This document shows positions 1 through 11,255 of a stretch of DNA of 64,000 nt, in pieces. A model generated the notes under the pieces. The model was not told where the DNA came from, ran no database searches, and worked only from the letters and a program-made list of their open reading frames with translations. The number at the start of each line of letters is the position of its first letter. Position 1 is the stretch's first letter. The translations under genes and the position numbers were made by a program. The stretch spans positions 40,307,527 to 40,371,526 of the forward strand of contig NW_020954585.1 in NCBI RefSeq assembly GCF_900497805.2. The letters run 5' to 3'. The DNA comes from Vombatus ursinus. Its lineage: Eukaryota > Chordata > Mammalia > Diprotodontia > Vombatidae.

Positions 1-19
1 GCCTTTCCTTATCTCCCTG

Positions 20-185
20 GTTTCTAGTGCTCTCTCCCTCAAATTACCTTGTATCACATGTATCTGTACATAGCATAATATATAAGCTCATGGAGGGCAT
101 TGAAAATGTTTCATTTTTGTCTTTGTGTCTCCTGCACAGTGCCTTTTCACAAGGTAGCTACTTAACAAATATTTGTTGAATTCTA
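20..185 (+). mobile_element. L2 3' end
   Basis: TAAGCTCATGGAGGGCA, then GTGCCTTTTCACAAGGTAGC and AACAAATATTTGTTGAATTC. Confidence 0.65.
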
Positions 186-189
186 GGGA

Positions 190-730
190 TGAGCTGAATG
201 GGAAAGGGGGCATTTAAGCCATGATTCGAGGGAAGATTAGGATTTTGACAGTTAAGTTATGAGGGTGGGCACTCACGATGAAGAAGATGACAGGAACAAA
301 GGTGAAGAGTCATGAAAAGATAAGAGTGCAACACAGACTACCCACATATAAATGGATAGTGGGAGAAAAAGGTAGAAGGCTAAGATTAGGGTCAGACCAT
401 GGAAGGCCTGAATGTCCGACTGAGAAGTAGAAAATGGGAGTCACTGGATGTTTTGGAAGAGAAGATAATGCAATCAGGATAATATGTTTGAAACATTAAT
501 CTGCAGTTACCTCCACAGGAAACTGAAGGGGGTAAGGACTGGAATCATGGAGACCAGGTAAAAGACTACTACAGCAGTCCAGTTTGGAGGTAATAAAACA
601 CCTGAGCTAGAAAGGTGAGAATAGAATAGAAGGGACAGCTATGAGAGACACTGCAACGGTAGATTAGTCCAGGCTTGACCATCAATTGGATGTGCAGAGA
701 AAAAGAAGAGTTCAAGATGTTTCAGAGGTT
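190..730 (-). mobile_element. Antisense L2 copy, internal part
   Basis: GGAAGGCCTGAATGTCCGAC, GGAATCATGGAGACCAGGTA and GACTACTACAGCAGTCCAGT follow the order seen in the other antisense L2 copies of this window. Confidence 0.65.
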
Positions 731-739
731 AAAACCACT

Positions 740-1855
740 TCCCATTGATTGTATGCTGTAATCATATAAACAAAAACTTCTCTTAAAGAAACATCACAGT
801 GGTTCAGCCTGTCATTTAGCAATTGAGTAACATAAAATTTGAATACATATTGGGGAAACAGAAAAAGGGTAATGGTGGAAAAGGAAGTACAATCTTTGTT
901 CATATAGCCCAGAGTTGTCCCAGGTATCTGATTGGAACACCTGTCTCCTGTGTGTTAAGGCATACATAAGGAGGAACTGAGATTGTTTCCAGAGTCATCG
1001 GTTATCTAAAACTGGACAGAGACAGATTCTCTCCACTAAGTCTCTGAGATGGTCCCTAAAGCTGGGGAGAAGGATATGAGAAATCACCACGAATTGAGAG
1101 AATGTTCACTGTTCAGTACATTACTTCTAAGGTCAGATTTTTCCAACTCTCTCAACTTCTCCTTTCTAGACACTTTTACCTGCTGCCATCCACCTTTTCC
1201 CTACTACTATTAGGTATTCAGTCTCCTGCGCTTCCCTTGCCCCACGCCTTCTAGGAGCTCCACAATTTTGTGTGTTCTACCCAGGTCCACCCTCGCTGGA
1301 CTGTGCCCCAGTCCTTGAAAATCATCCCTCTTTCCCCTCCTCTACATCACCTGTGAAAACTATTCTCTTAGCTAGTTGTTCAGAGGAAAGCAGTCTGATT
1401 GCTACTTACCCACTAATTCCAACAACAAGTGTTTTCATAACGTGCTTTCAAATTACTTCCACTTCCTAAAATTAAAAAAAAAAAATCATTAAAGGACAAT
1501 TTTTTAGAAATAAAACAATCACAAGATAAAATGAGCTAACAGGAAAAATATATTCATCTCTGTTATTCATGTAAGGATTTTCAAACCTATTGACCATTCA
1601 TAGCTGATATTTAACAATAGGTTGTCCTCTCTCTGATATGCTCCAATGCTATGTGGTAACAACTAGTGTCAGGCTAAGATAATTCAAATCAATCAACTCA
1701 TGAATTCATTTCTGATATTCACTAATTAATTTTAAAAATTCACATGATGTATCCAGGGCTCAAAACAAATGATTTAAAAAAAATTATTCATGCCAGTTTC
1801 TCCTCTTATCGGAGATAGTTGAGTGTTGCTGTAATTTATCATAAACATGTTTTTG
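740..1855. other. No feature recognised
   Basis: AT-rich at the right, C/T-rich around 1140-1350. No exon, repeat family or RNA gene could be supported. Confidence 0.5.
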
Positions 1856-1860
1856 TTTTT

Positions 1861-2143
1861 TAAGGCTGGGTCTCTTGATCTGGAGGCTGTAAGTCAGTCA
1901 TAGGCTGGATCCCAATACTGATCAGTAGGGAAGCTATTGCTGGCTCTGGTTTCTATCTGGGCCAGTTTGCCCTTCCTTGGGCAACCCCAGTTCCCAGAGC
2001 TTAACATATTAATGTGAAACTTACTGCAGACACCTGATTGGCTTATCGCGCTATTGCTCAGATATCCCAAGATCAAGTGATCCACCAGCCTCAGCCTCAT
2101 TGGTAGCAAGGGATCATAGGGGTGTGCCATCATGCTCATCTGG
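1861..2143 (-). pseudogene. 7SL (SRP) RNA retropseudogene
   Basis: On the minus strand the segment aligns along the whole 7SL RNA. The 5' Alu-domain part reads GAGGCTGAGGCTGGTGGATC. The middle S-domain part contains GGTGTCTGCAGTAAGTT and CTGATCAGTATTGGGATCC. The end is GATCAAGAGACCCAGCC, followed by an A-rich stretch (T-rich on +). The S domain is present, so it is a 7SL copy and not an Alu-type SINE. Many substitutions show it is old and not functional. Target-site duplications are not clear. Confidence 0.8.
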
Positions 2144-2404
2144 AGTTTGGTTCTTTCAGTAAACCAGGTCATGTCTAACCTGGCCAATTTATTCAATGAA
2201 GTGACTACTGTACCAGGTAGAACAATGTTCTGAGCTTACACCTTCTTTCTCTATAGCCTGGTTCCTCCTCTGATGTGACTGCAGCTGTCATTCAGTCAGC
2301 AAGCATATACTAAGTGCTTACGGGTGTATGCCAGGTGTAGTGCTAAGAGCTGAGTAGACAAAGTACAGCAAATACATGGTCTCCATCTTAAAGCAGCTCA
2401 TATT

Positions 2405-2561
2405 CCTTTTTTTTTTTCTTTTTGGTGAGGCAATTGGGCTTAAGTGACTTGCCCAGGGTCATACGGCTAGTAAGTGTCGAATGTCTGAGGCCGAATTTGA
2501 ACTCAGGTCCTCCTGAGTCCAAGGCCAGAGCTCTATCCATTGCGCTACTTAGCTGCCCCAT
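2405..2561 (-). mobile_element. Marsupial tRNA-derived SINE, A-tailed type
   Basis: The complement of the usual head CAGCTAAGTAGC is at the right and a poly-T (A-tail) at the left. The duplication GCAGCTCATATTC / GCAGCTCATGTTC flanks it, and it sits in an antisense L2. Confidence 0.9.
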
Positions 2562-2954
2562 GCAGCTCATGTTCTAATGGGAGAGAAAACATGCAAACAA
2601 TTTTTATGTACAAGATATATACAGAATAGATCTACGGTAATCTCAGAGGGAAGGCACTAGCAGGGGAAGGGAGGGATAAGAATGGGAAAGACCCCATGCG
2701 GAAGGTGGGATTTGAGCTCCATCTTAAAGGAAGTCAGGAATTGGAAGTGAGATAGAGAATCCCAGGCATAGAAGACACAGAGAATATTAAGTATAAGAGG
2801 ATGAGAAAGGTAGGAAGGGGAGAGATTGTGAAGGGTTTTAAATGCCAAATGATTTTATACTTGATCCTGGAGTATTACTAAGAGGGTGGCACTGTGGTTT
2901 ATTAAATGGACGTGGGCAGGGGTCACATCTGTGCTTTAGAAAAATCACTTTGGG

Positions 2955-3083
2955 CGGCAGCTAGGTGGTGCAGTGAATAGAGCACCGGCCCTGAATTCAA
3001 ATCAGACCTCAGACACATAACACTTCCTAGCTGTGTGACCCTGAGCAAGTCACTTAACCCCAAATGCCTCACCAAAAAAAAAA
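2955..3083 (+). mobile_element. Marsupial SINE, A-tailed type, first of a pair
   Basis: Head GGCAGCTAGGTGGTGCAG, body CTAGCTGTGTGACCCTGAGC, A11 tail. Flanked on both sides by AAATCACTTTGG. The region after the head has an internal deletion. Confidence 0.9.
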
Positions 3084-3095
3084 AATCACTTTGGG

Positions 3096-3230
3096 GGGGC
3101 AGCTAGGTGGCACAGCAGATAGAGCTCTGGCCTTGGAGTCAGGAGGACCTGAGACCTCAGACACTTGACGCTTACTAGCTGTGTGACCCTGGGCGAGTCA
3201 CTTAACCCCATTGCCTAGCCAAAAAAAAAA
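3096..3230 (+). mobile_element. Marsupial SINE, A-tailed type, second of a pair
   Basis: Same orientation as its neighbour. A third copy of the target motif (AAAGCACTTTGG, one change) follows its tail. Confidence 0.9.
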
Positions 3231-3544
3231 GAAAAAGCACTTTGGCAGCTGAGTAGAGGATGAATTAGAGTGGGAAAGACTGGAGGCAGAGAGACGAACC
3301 AGAAGGCTAATATAATACTTCAGGCAGGCGTTAAGGAGAACCAGCTGTTGTTATCTGTGTGAGCGGAGAGAGGGGGACATATATGAGGATGCTATCACAG
3401 TAGAAATGACAAGACTTAGAAACAGATTGGATATATGGAGTGAGTGGGAAAGAGAAGCCAAGGATGGCAGAGATTGTGAGTCAGAGGGAAATTCTGAAGG
3501 ATTCTGAGGGAAAGATAATGAGTTCTGTTTTAGATATGTTACAC

Positions 3545-3880
3545 TGTCCCATTTTAGGTACTCCAAACTATGAGCTCCATCTACAGACTTCGTGTCTTTG
3601 TACAAGCTGTCCCCCATGCCTGGAAAATGTTCCCTCCTCACCTCTACCTCTTCAAATCCTTAGTTTCATTTAGGTGATAATTTAGGTGCCATCTCCAATG
3701 GAAAGCCTTTTCTGATACCCCCTAGGTGGAAGTGCCTTCTTACTTTTCAAGTTATTTTGTTTTTACTCATCTGGGTTGTATCCCTTGGGGACAGGGGATA
3801 TGTTTTATTGTTGTATCCCTGGTAACTAGCATGGTGTTTTGCACATAAGGAGGTATTTAATAGATGTTTATTGAATTGGA
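3545..3880 (+). mobile_element. L2 3' end
   Basis: The stretch CCCCCATGCCTGGAAAATGT (ORF2 tail) through GTATTTAATAGATGTTTATT. It directly abuts the antisense L2 to its left, head to head. Confidence 0.75.
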
Positions 3881-3882
3881 GT

Positions 3883-4089
3883 CAGCTAGTAATTGCAAGT
3901 ATGTATACATGCATAAAATTTTTATTATTTGTAATTTACTTGTGTATTCTGCATATATGTACAGTACTGCCCAAACCCATCCCTCAGGTATATACAGTGT
4001 GCTCTGATTTGAGAGCAGCAGGGAGGGTCCTCTGCTGCCAAAACAGCTCTCTTTTCTGTATACCACGGTCTATATTCATACCATTACAG
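3883..4089. repeat. Local direct repeat, copy A
   Basis: About 207 bp, largely the same as 5284-5484. Shared blocks: TTTTTATTATTTGTA, GTGCTCTGATTTGAGAG, and the end CATTACAG. It belongs to none of the families I recognise. Confidence 0.7.
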
Positions 4090-5283
4090 TCATTTCTTTA
4101 GGTTAAACTACCATCTTTCTAGAGTTTTTTTTTTTTTAAGCTCAGATTTTCTTTGAAGGAATGATGGTGAGTCCACTAACATTTTAGTGGTATAATTCAT
4201 TTTCCATATGCTTTGACAGAAGGGGCAGGGAGAAGCCCTGAAAGAATACAAAAAGGAGAGAGGAAAAAGGAAAGAGCTTAAAGACAAACTTCACCTACAT
4301 TACAATTTTCGCCTAAGGCTTGTTGTGAAAGTTTAAGAAAAGGCTTCTTAGATTGTCACTCTGGAAACAGAGATTCAATTAGAGATATGAAATCCAATAG
4401 AATACTAAGAAGCTAGTTTTTCTTCAGTGTTTCAAAACATTCAGAAATCTTTATGCCCGCCTTTCTGAAGTTATGAGTCTTTTTTTTGTTTGTTTGTTTG
4501 TTTAGACAATTGGGGTTAAATGACTTGCCCAGGGTCACACAGCTAGTAAGTGTCAAGTGCTGGTCTGAGACCGGATTTGAACTCAGGTCCTCCTGACTCC
4601 AGGGTCAGTGCTCTATCCACTGCACCAGGTGGGGGCACTCCCTGCCCCCAAATTATGAGTCTTAAATCCTATTTTCATTTGTTTGATTTCAGGGACTCCT
4701 CAAAGAGTTGTTCTATTGTATGTGCCTATTATACATAATTATGTGTTTATGAATTTATTCATGTATATACAAAAACAAATAAGCATAAGTATCCATGGAT
4801 ACATTCACAAACACCCAGATAAGACCCCAAAGTGAATTAAATTTAGTTTTGAGAATTTTTTTTTTAACTCTCCTTAAAGATAGCCAGAAACACACTGGGA
4901 TGTCAAAAACAACCTCAGGGAAAATAAACCATTCATTGTCTTTGTGGGAAGCTGAGACTTGATTTAGGTAATTGGTGTATCATCAGATTCTTAAATACTT
5001 TTGATGAAGATGGAGTTCTAATTAGGGATATCCCCAAACACTCTTCTAAGGCATTGCTTAGTGTTAAAAACCTGGTAGAATCAGGAAGGGAGATCCTTTT
5101 GAGAGAGCAAGAAAAAAAAGTTAAATGAGCTATTCTCTTACTATGTCCTGTTGGCATCTAACTGCCCCAGATGAGTTCAAAGTTAGCTGTACTAAATTTG
5201 TAGCATCTTTGGGTATTGAAATCCCTTGTATACAGGTGAGAAGTGGAAGAACTGATGGTGAGCTTGGAGGAGTCACAAAGAAC
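4090..5283. other. Spacer between the local direct repeats
   Basis: Apart from the SINE at 4478-4650 nothing is recognised. No gene-like open frame. Confidence 0.5.
4478..4650 (-). mobile_element. Marsupial SINE, A-tailed type
   Basis: Tail CTTTTTTTTGTTTGTTTGTT at the left. Target duplication TTATGAGTCTT on both sides. The head end is rearranged (CCAGGTGGGGGCACTCCCTG). Confidence 0.9.
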
Positions 5284-5484
5284 AGAATCTAGTGATTGCC
5301 AATATATTCTTGGACTAATTTTTATTATTTGTATTTTTCTTGTATATTTGGTATATATGTACTGGCCAAACCCATACCTCATGGGTAGACAATGTGCTCT
5401 GATTTGAGAGGAGCAGGGATGGTTTTTTGCTGTCCAAATATTTCCCTTATCTGTATATCACTGTCTATAATCACATCATTACAG
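5284..5484. repeat. Local direct repeat, copy B
   Basis: Second copy, same orientation, about 1.4 kb from copy A, with similarity along its whole length and many point differences. Confidence 0.7.
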
Positions 5485-5564
5485 ATTGGTATTACAGTAT
5501 CAGAAAAAGGCAACTGATGTCCCACTTTTAAGAAAGGGGAAAATGGTGGAGTCTCTGAACTTAG

Positions 5565-5705
5565 TCAATCAGTCAATAAATATTAATCAAGCACCTACTA
5601 TGCACCAGGTACCTTGCTAAGCACAGTGGAAATACAAAGAAGGGTAAAAGATAGTCCCTGCTCCCAAGGAGTTCACAGTCTAATGAATGAGACAACAAGC
5701 AAAGA
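5565..5705 (-). mobile_element. Antisense L2 3' end
   Basis: CAATAAATATTAATCAAGCA to CCCAAGGAGTTCACAGTCTA. Confidence 0.7.
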
Positions 5706-5807
5706 ATTAACTAAAAACTATAGACAGGATACTACAAGCTAATGTCCTTAGTGATGAGTCCCAGCAAAATTTTAGAAAAAATATTAAATGTATAATTTGT
5801 GAACCCA

Positions 5808-5930
5808 GGAGGCAGTAGTAGAAAGAATTTTGGATTTGGAGTGAAAGGGCCAGGGTTTGAATTTTGGTGTTGTCATCATTTCCTAGCTGTGTGATCTTGG
5901 TCAAGTCACTTAATTTCTCCATATTGTGTG
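5808..5930 (+). mobile_element. MIR/THER CORE-SINE
   Basis: GAGGCAGTAGTAGAAAGAAT through TTGGTCAAGTCACTTAATTT; runs into a CA repeat. Confidence 0.7.
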
Positions 5931-5933
5931 TAT

Positions 5934-5962
5934 ACACACACACACACACACACACACTTACA
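5934..5962. repeat. (CA)n microsatellite
   Basis: About 12 CA units at the end of a MIR. Confidence 0.9.
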
Positions 5963-6300
5963 CACAAAATAGGTAACTTTAGGCACTAGCATGACCAGCA
6001 AAGACATCCTGAACAAGGTGGTGCTTGAGCTGGGTCCTAAAATAAATTAGGGATTCCAAGAGGTGGAGGTGGGGATGGAGAACCTTCTGGGGACAGAGGA
6101 CAACCATTGCCAAGAAACAGAAATGAGAGATGTACTGTTGTCTGTGAAACCCAGCAAGAAATTCAGTATGGCTGAACCTCGGAGTGCATGAAGAGGGGTC
6201 ATGAGTAATAATGCTGGGTGGGGCTAGGTTACAAAGGCTTTTACATCCTCTTTGAGGATTTAGCTTCATTTGCTATTAGGATAAGGAAGTGGTGATGACT
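5963..6300 (-). mobile_element. Antisense L2, internal part
   Basis: The complement keeps a decayed ORF2 tail at about 5979-6269. It may be the continuation of the 5565-5705 copy, separated by a MIR and a CA repeat. Confidence 0.65.
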
Positions 6301-6382
6301 TCAAGCCAGCATGGGTTCACTCTTTTTCCAAGCTTCTTATACTCTTCCCTCCTCCACAGACTTTATATCTAGCTGTTGTGTT

Positions 6383-6630
6383 CAGCTGTTGTTCAGTCAT
6401 ATTTGACTCCTTGTGATCCCATTTGGAGTTTTCTTGGCAAAGATACTGGAGTGGTTTGCCATTTCCTTCTCCAGTTCATTTTATAGATGAGGAAACTAAG
6501 GCAAATAGGGTTAAGTGACTTGCCCAGGGTCACACAGCTTAGTAAGTATCTGAGGCCAGATCTGAACTCAGAAAGATGAACCTCCTGACTCCAGGCTCAG
6601 CACTCTATCCACTGAGTCACCCAGCTGTTA
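6383..6630 (-). mobile_element. Marsupial SINE with BovB/RTE-like tail
   Basis: On + it reads from the complement of the tail (TTGTTCAGTCATATTTGACT, then TGGAGTGGTTTGCCATTTCC) to the complement of the head (CACCCAGCTG). It lacks an oligo-A end. Confidence 0.85.
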
Positions 6631-6639
6631 CATTATTTT

Positions 6640-7025
6640 ATGTTATGCTATTAAGCTACATTGGCCTAATCACTGTTCTCTCCATCTCCCTGACACCTGA
6701 CATTCCATCTCCCAACAGCGCCTCTACACTTGCTGCTTCCACGTCTGGAAAGCTCTCTTTCCTCACCTCTACCTCTTAGTTTTCCTGGCTTCCTTGAAGA
6801 CCTAGCTCAAACCCCATCTTATGCCTGAGGTTTTTTCCAGTGTTCCATGTGCCTTCTCCTCTAAGATTACCTTCCTTCAACTTGATATGTAAGCAGTTAT
6901 TTTTTCATGGAGAATTTTGCCTTCTTGAGGGCAGGGATAGTTTTTATATTTCTTTGTGTGTGTCCCTAGTGCTTAGCACAATGCTGGGCACATAATAAGC
7001 ACTAAATAAATGTTGTTGATTGTCA
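6640..7025 (+). mobile_element. L2 3' end
   Basis: TCCACGTCTGGAAAGCTCTC and CCTCACCTCTACCTCTTAGT (ORF2 tail), then GGGCACATAATAAGCACTAA. Confidence 0.8.
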
Positions 7026-7391
7026 AAATATGTCAAAATAACCTTACTTCATTTCTTTTTAACAAAGTTATAAGACTTGCTTCAATATTTCAATGGATCA
7101 GTGATTTATCTTTTTGCTGTAGGTGCTCCCTTCATTCAAGCAGATCCTAATCCATCCACAGCTTCTTATCCTGAATGACTCTTGTCCATGTCTTCCCATG
7201 AATTCTCCATGGGGAGACATACTGAAGACCTCCCTCTTGATTGCCTGATGCTGCACCGATACCAATGAATGGTGCACGAGCTGTCATTAGTTACAGCTCT
7301 CACCACACCCACCTTCTGTTTCAGTCACACATATCTCTGATGGCAGCAACGGAGGTACCTAGCAATCTACTCACACTCAATATGGGCCTCT
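7026..7391. other. Unassigned stretch before the L1
   Basis: Text such as CCATGGGGAGACATACTGAA and GGCAGCAACGGAGGTACC looks like an old repeat, but I cannot name a family. Confidence 0.3.
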
Positions 7392-8300
7392 CATTGCCTT
7401 TTGGGTGACTTGCAATTTGAGTTATTCAGAGACTATATGTGGTATTGCATGACTTGCAGTGACATTGTACCATCAGAAGAATATTGTATTATCACCTCAC
7501 ACCTATCAGAAATTACAAATGTTGGAGAGGATGAGGAAAAAATAAGTACGCTAATGAAGTGCTGGTGGAATAGTGAATTGATCCAACAGTTCTGGAGAAC
7601 AATTTGGAACTATATCCAAATGGCTATAAAATTGTCCATATTCTTTGACCCACTAATACCACTACTAGGTCTGTATCCCAAAGAGGTGAAAGAAAAGGAA
7701 AAGGAACTACATGTACAAAAATATTTGTGGCAGTTCCTTTGGTGGTGGCAAAGAACTGGAAAGGGAGGGGATGTCCATCAATTGGGGAATGGCTGAAGAA
7801 GTCATGGCATGATTGCGATGGAATATAATTATGCTATAAGAAATGATGAGGAGGGTGATTTCAGAAAGACATGGGAAGAACTATATGAACAGATACAAAG
7901 TGCAGTGAGAAGAACTGGGAGATCATTGTACACAATAATAGCAATGTTGTAATGATGATCAGCTAAGAAAGACTTGGCTACTCTGACTAATACAATGATC
8001 AGAGACAGTTCCAAAGGACTTATGATGAAAAAAAGGACATCCACCTCCAAAGAGAGAATTGATGAAGTCTGAGTGCAAATTGAAGTATAACTTTCTCCCC
8101 TTATTTTTCTTTAAAAAAAGAAAAAATATGGCTAATATGGAAATACGTTTTGCATGATTTCATATATATAATTTATATTATATTACTTGCCCTCTCAGTC
8201 GATATGAGAGAACGTGGGAGGGGGTGGGAGGAAGGAAGAAAATTTGAAACTCAAAATTTTTAAAAAATGTTAAAAATAAATAACAAATTTAAATGTTAGG
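7392..8300 (+). mobile_element. L1 3' end (ORF2 C-terminus and 3' UTR), 5'-truncated
   Basis: An open stretch of 131 codons (7401-7796) includes the terminal ORF2 region (LLGLYPKEVKEKEKE), with the start NVGEDEEK upstream. It is followed by a 3' UTR with GAATATAATTATGCTATAAG and an A-rich end. It is the longest L1 copy in the window and typical of marsupial L1 3' ends. The ORF2 tail ends at a stop within the segment encoding VHQLGNG, so it is decayed. Confidence 0.85.
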
Positions 8301-9650
8301 AAAAAAAAGGAAGGCGAGATAAGGGATGATAGTGAAGATAGATGGATCTAGCAACAGTTTTTTGATGATGGGGTAATATGACCAGGTTTATAGGCAGACA
8401 GTGAACAGGGAGAGAATGAAGACAAATGAGACAGTCAGTATGGCAGAGGGAGCAAGGTGGGGTGGAATGGGATCACTTGCACACCCAGCATTAGCTTTGC
8501 CGGGGGGAAAGGACACGTGTCCTTTCATGTGAAGAGTGAAGGAGGAGAGAGTCGAAGAAAGCATCTGGGTGATGGGGGATGAAGAAGAGAAGGGCAAACT
8601 TTCCACAAATTATTCTTTAAAAAATTTTTTCAGTGGAAGATGAGTGAAGGTTCTCAACTGAAAGGGTGGAGGATGACGAAACCTTGGGAGGTTTGAAAAG
8701 GTTTATAAAATAAGTTGTGGTGGGTATCTCATACTCTTTATATTTCTCTCATCACCTAGCACAATACCTTGCAAATAGACGGCACTGAAAAAATACCTTT
8801 TCATGCCTTATCCTTTAGTTTATCCAAGATAGCTCAACCTCTCAGGAGTCATTCTACGGTTTTATTACTATAATAGTCAATTTGTTTCTTCCCTATGTCT
8901 AATTACAATCTTTGTCACTTTCATTTAAGTCAATTTCCACCTGTTTTGTCTTCCAAAGACATGGAAAATACCTGCTCAGCATTCCTATGTTAAAAAACAA
9001 AAAAACAACCCTATACTTCAATTAAAACCACATTTTAGCTTTCCCTTATCTAAACTAAAACAATACCAATTGTTTTAAACTGTACTCTTAAGACCTATTT
9101 GCCATCTTAATTATCCTTGTTATTATTCTTATGTCCTGCTTTAGTTTCTTCCACATCCATTTAAAGCGTATTTATAAAAATTTTAAGAAGGAAGTTATAA
9201 ACGCAGCATATAGTGAAAGCATGATTTTGGTTGGCATTTTTCACAACGGCCAGCCACTGCTAACTCATACTCAACTTGTAAAATTTAACCTCAGCCCTCT
9301 CTACCTGCCACAGGTATCTCCCTCTCTCCCCCCATCTTTTCCCCTCTTTGGTCATTCCCCATCCTTTATTTGCATAGGTGTTATGTGATATCTTTGATAC
9401 ATTTTCAATTCAAGCAAAGTACAACTGTATAAATATTAATATTGGATGACTCTTTCTCAAATAAAAGAGAATACTGGAGTAAAAATGATGGGACTTTTTT
9501 TTCTGAGAGAAGCTTTGGGTCATTAAAAGCACTACATAATTTTTTCCAAAGGCAATCCATCCCCATTTTTTCCCTTCTATTCAGTTTTAAGCCTGGCTCA
9601 TTAACAAATCTAAGTGTTTATCCAAGGTGTATGTAATGATGGAGTGGGGG
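8300..9650. other. Mostly unassigned
   Basis: 8300-8640 is purine-rich and may be a diverged antisense LINE. A worn L2 end is possible at 8740-8800. The rest shows nothing. Confidence 0.4.
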
Positions 9651-9651
9651 C

Positions 9652-9850
9652 CCAGGAGCACCCTCAGTCATCCTGATCCATATCTTACCACTGGACCCAG
9701 ATGGCTCTGGAGGAGAAAGTGAGGCTGGTGACCTTGCACAGCCTTCCCTCACTTAAATCCAATTCACTTGCAAATCTTGGCATCATTTTTCTGACCTCAT
9801 GGTGCTCTTCAAGAACCAAAAACAAACAACGACAACAACGTAATGATGGA
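9652..9850 (+). mobile_element. SINE-like repeat with an RTE-type tail (GGTGCTCTTCAAGAACC)
   Basis: It contains GGACCCAGATGGCTCTGGAG and GCCTTCCCTCACTTAAATCC, ending in CTCTTCAAGAACCAAAAAC. A reverse-oriented copy is at 55680-55880. The last about 40 bases resemble the end of the LINE fragment at 47314-47600. Confidence 0.6.
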
Positions 9851-10268
9851 TCAGCAATATGGACCTGACGTCCAATTAGATGGCTTCTTCTGAATAGCAG
9901 GTGTGCTTCATTCATTTGTTTTTTTTTTTTTTTTAAACTGTGTGGATAGTTAGACCCAAGCTTCAGAAGTGATTATAGATCTTGTTGGGGTAGGGGAGGA
10001 AGTCTGTAAAATGTCACAAAGCTTGATGTACTCAGCAGAACGTCACCCGCAAATGGGTGATTTTTAGAAGACTGTTGGGAATGGCTCTTCCATTTGGATC
10101 CTGTACTGCATGATACTGGCAAACACCTTAAGTAGAATGCCTGCCTGGTTCCTGCCTGGTTTCTGACTTGCTTGATATTAATCTGATATTAATGCCTCTG
10201 TTAGATGTTTCAAGGAATTTTGTACAAATTTTATTTATGTATAGAGGCACTTCACTGGAGCAGAGTTT
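9851..10268. other. No feature recognised
   Basis: A poly-T at about 9919-9936, otherwise plain sequence. Confidence 0.45.
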
Positions 10269-10428
10269 TCTTTTTTTTTTTCTCTTGTTAGGCAATTGGG
10301 GTTAAGTGACTTACCCAGGGTCACACAGCTAGTACGTGTCAAGTGTTTGGTCTGAGGGTGAATTTGAACTCAGGTCCTCCTGATTTCAGGGCCGGTGCTC
10401 TATCCACTGTGCCACCTAGCTGCCCCCC
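10269..10428 (-). mobile_element. Marsupial SINE, A-tailed type
   Basis: Poly-T at the left and CCACCTAGCTGCCCC at the right. The flanks GGAGCAGAGTTTTC and GGAGCTGAGTTTTC are the target duplication. Confidence 0.9.
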
Positions 10429-10669
10429 CGGAGCTGAGTTTTCAACTGCTTCCCCCGCAAAACATCAAATAACAAGCACATTGGGATCTTTTTATTCTCC
10501 ATACCATTCAGTAAAGATGCAGTTTGCCGTAGAATTTGTAGAAATCCTCATACCTTCAACAATGATGTTCCCAGTTCATTTGAAGATTATATTCATGAAA
10601 ATTTTTTAGAAAGAAGGTATATGGGTTAGTACTTACTGATATTGCTACCTTTTTGGAGGTAATAAGAAT

Positions 10670-10845
10670 GTAAACGAAAGGACACCGACTCTGGAGTCTG
10701 AGGACTTGGGAGGAAATTGCACCTCCAAAGCTTACTACTTAAGTGACCTTGAGCAAGTCAGTTTCCTCATCTGCAAAATCAAAAGGCTGGCCTAAATGGC
10801 CTCTAAGGTACCTTTCAGCTCTAAATCTACAAGCCTATGACCTTT
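10670..10845 (+). mobile_element. MIR/THER CORE-SINE
   Basis: AGTGACCTTGAGCAAGTCAG, then a short deletion and CCTTTCAGCTCTAAATCTAC. Confidence 0.75.
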
Positions 10846-11005
10846 AAAGTCACAGAAGCAATCTAATCCAACTCATGGTTGAAAAATAACCCTCTCCACA
10901 ACACATATAACCAGTTGCTGGAAGACTTCCAGTGATGAGAAGCTTATTAGCAACAGAAGCAGCCCAATTCCTAGATAGCTTAGATTATTAGGAATTCTCC
11001 AATAA
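10845..11005 (-). mobile_element. CR1/L3 fragment
   Basis: AATCTAATCCAACTCATGG, then GGAAGACTTCCAGTGATGAG and CAGCCCAATTCCTAGATAGC, colinear with the start of the 31015 copy. Confidence 0.6.
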
Positions 11006-11149
11006 TCATTTACTTATTTTACAGAGAGGTGGTGGTGACAAAATTGGGGAACCGTGATTTCACTCCTTTGGGAAGTAACCACACGGTGTGGAAACTTTCT
11101 CCACCAATGAAGAAGGGCTACTTTTTGGTAATTTGAACTTAAGAGAATT

Positions 11150-11255
11150 GCTTGGTCACTAAGAGGTTAAGTGACTTGCCCACGATGACTCGAATCCAGG
11201 TCCTCCTGCCTCTAAGACCCGTCCTCTATTCCCACGCTAGGAGGCAGCTCTCCCA
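11150..11255 (-). mobile_element. CORE-SINE fragment at the CpG-island edge
   Basis: GGTTAAGTGACTTGCCCACG through CAGGTCCTCCTGCCTCTAAG. It is the last repeat before the promoter. Confidence 0.65.

Larger units (their letters stand above)
2290..3541 (-). mobile_element. Long antisense L2 copy carrying three SINEs
   Basis: It begins with the complement of the L2 3' end (TCAGCAAGCATATACTAAGT) and runs through GGAGAGATTGTGAAGGGTTT to GAAAGATAATGAGTTCTGTT. A decayed ORF2 tail is visible on the minus strand at about 2657-2848. Confidence 0.75.

Noticed and set aside
1861-2143. Alu-type SINE
   Set aside because: The S-domain part of 7SL is present, and the sequence is not a dimer.
3883-5484. The direct repeats as ends of one inserted element
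   Set aside because: No terminal motif or target duplication supports this; left as an unassigned duplication.
7401-7796. A 131-codon frame as a host gene
   Set aside because: It is the C-terminal part of L1 ORF2 followed by the L1 3' UTR.
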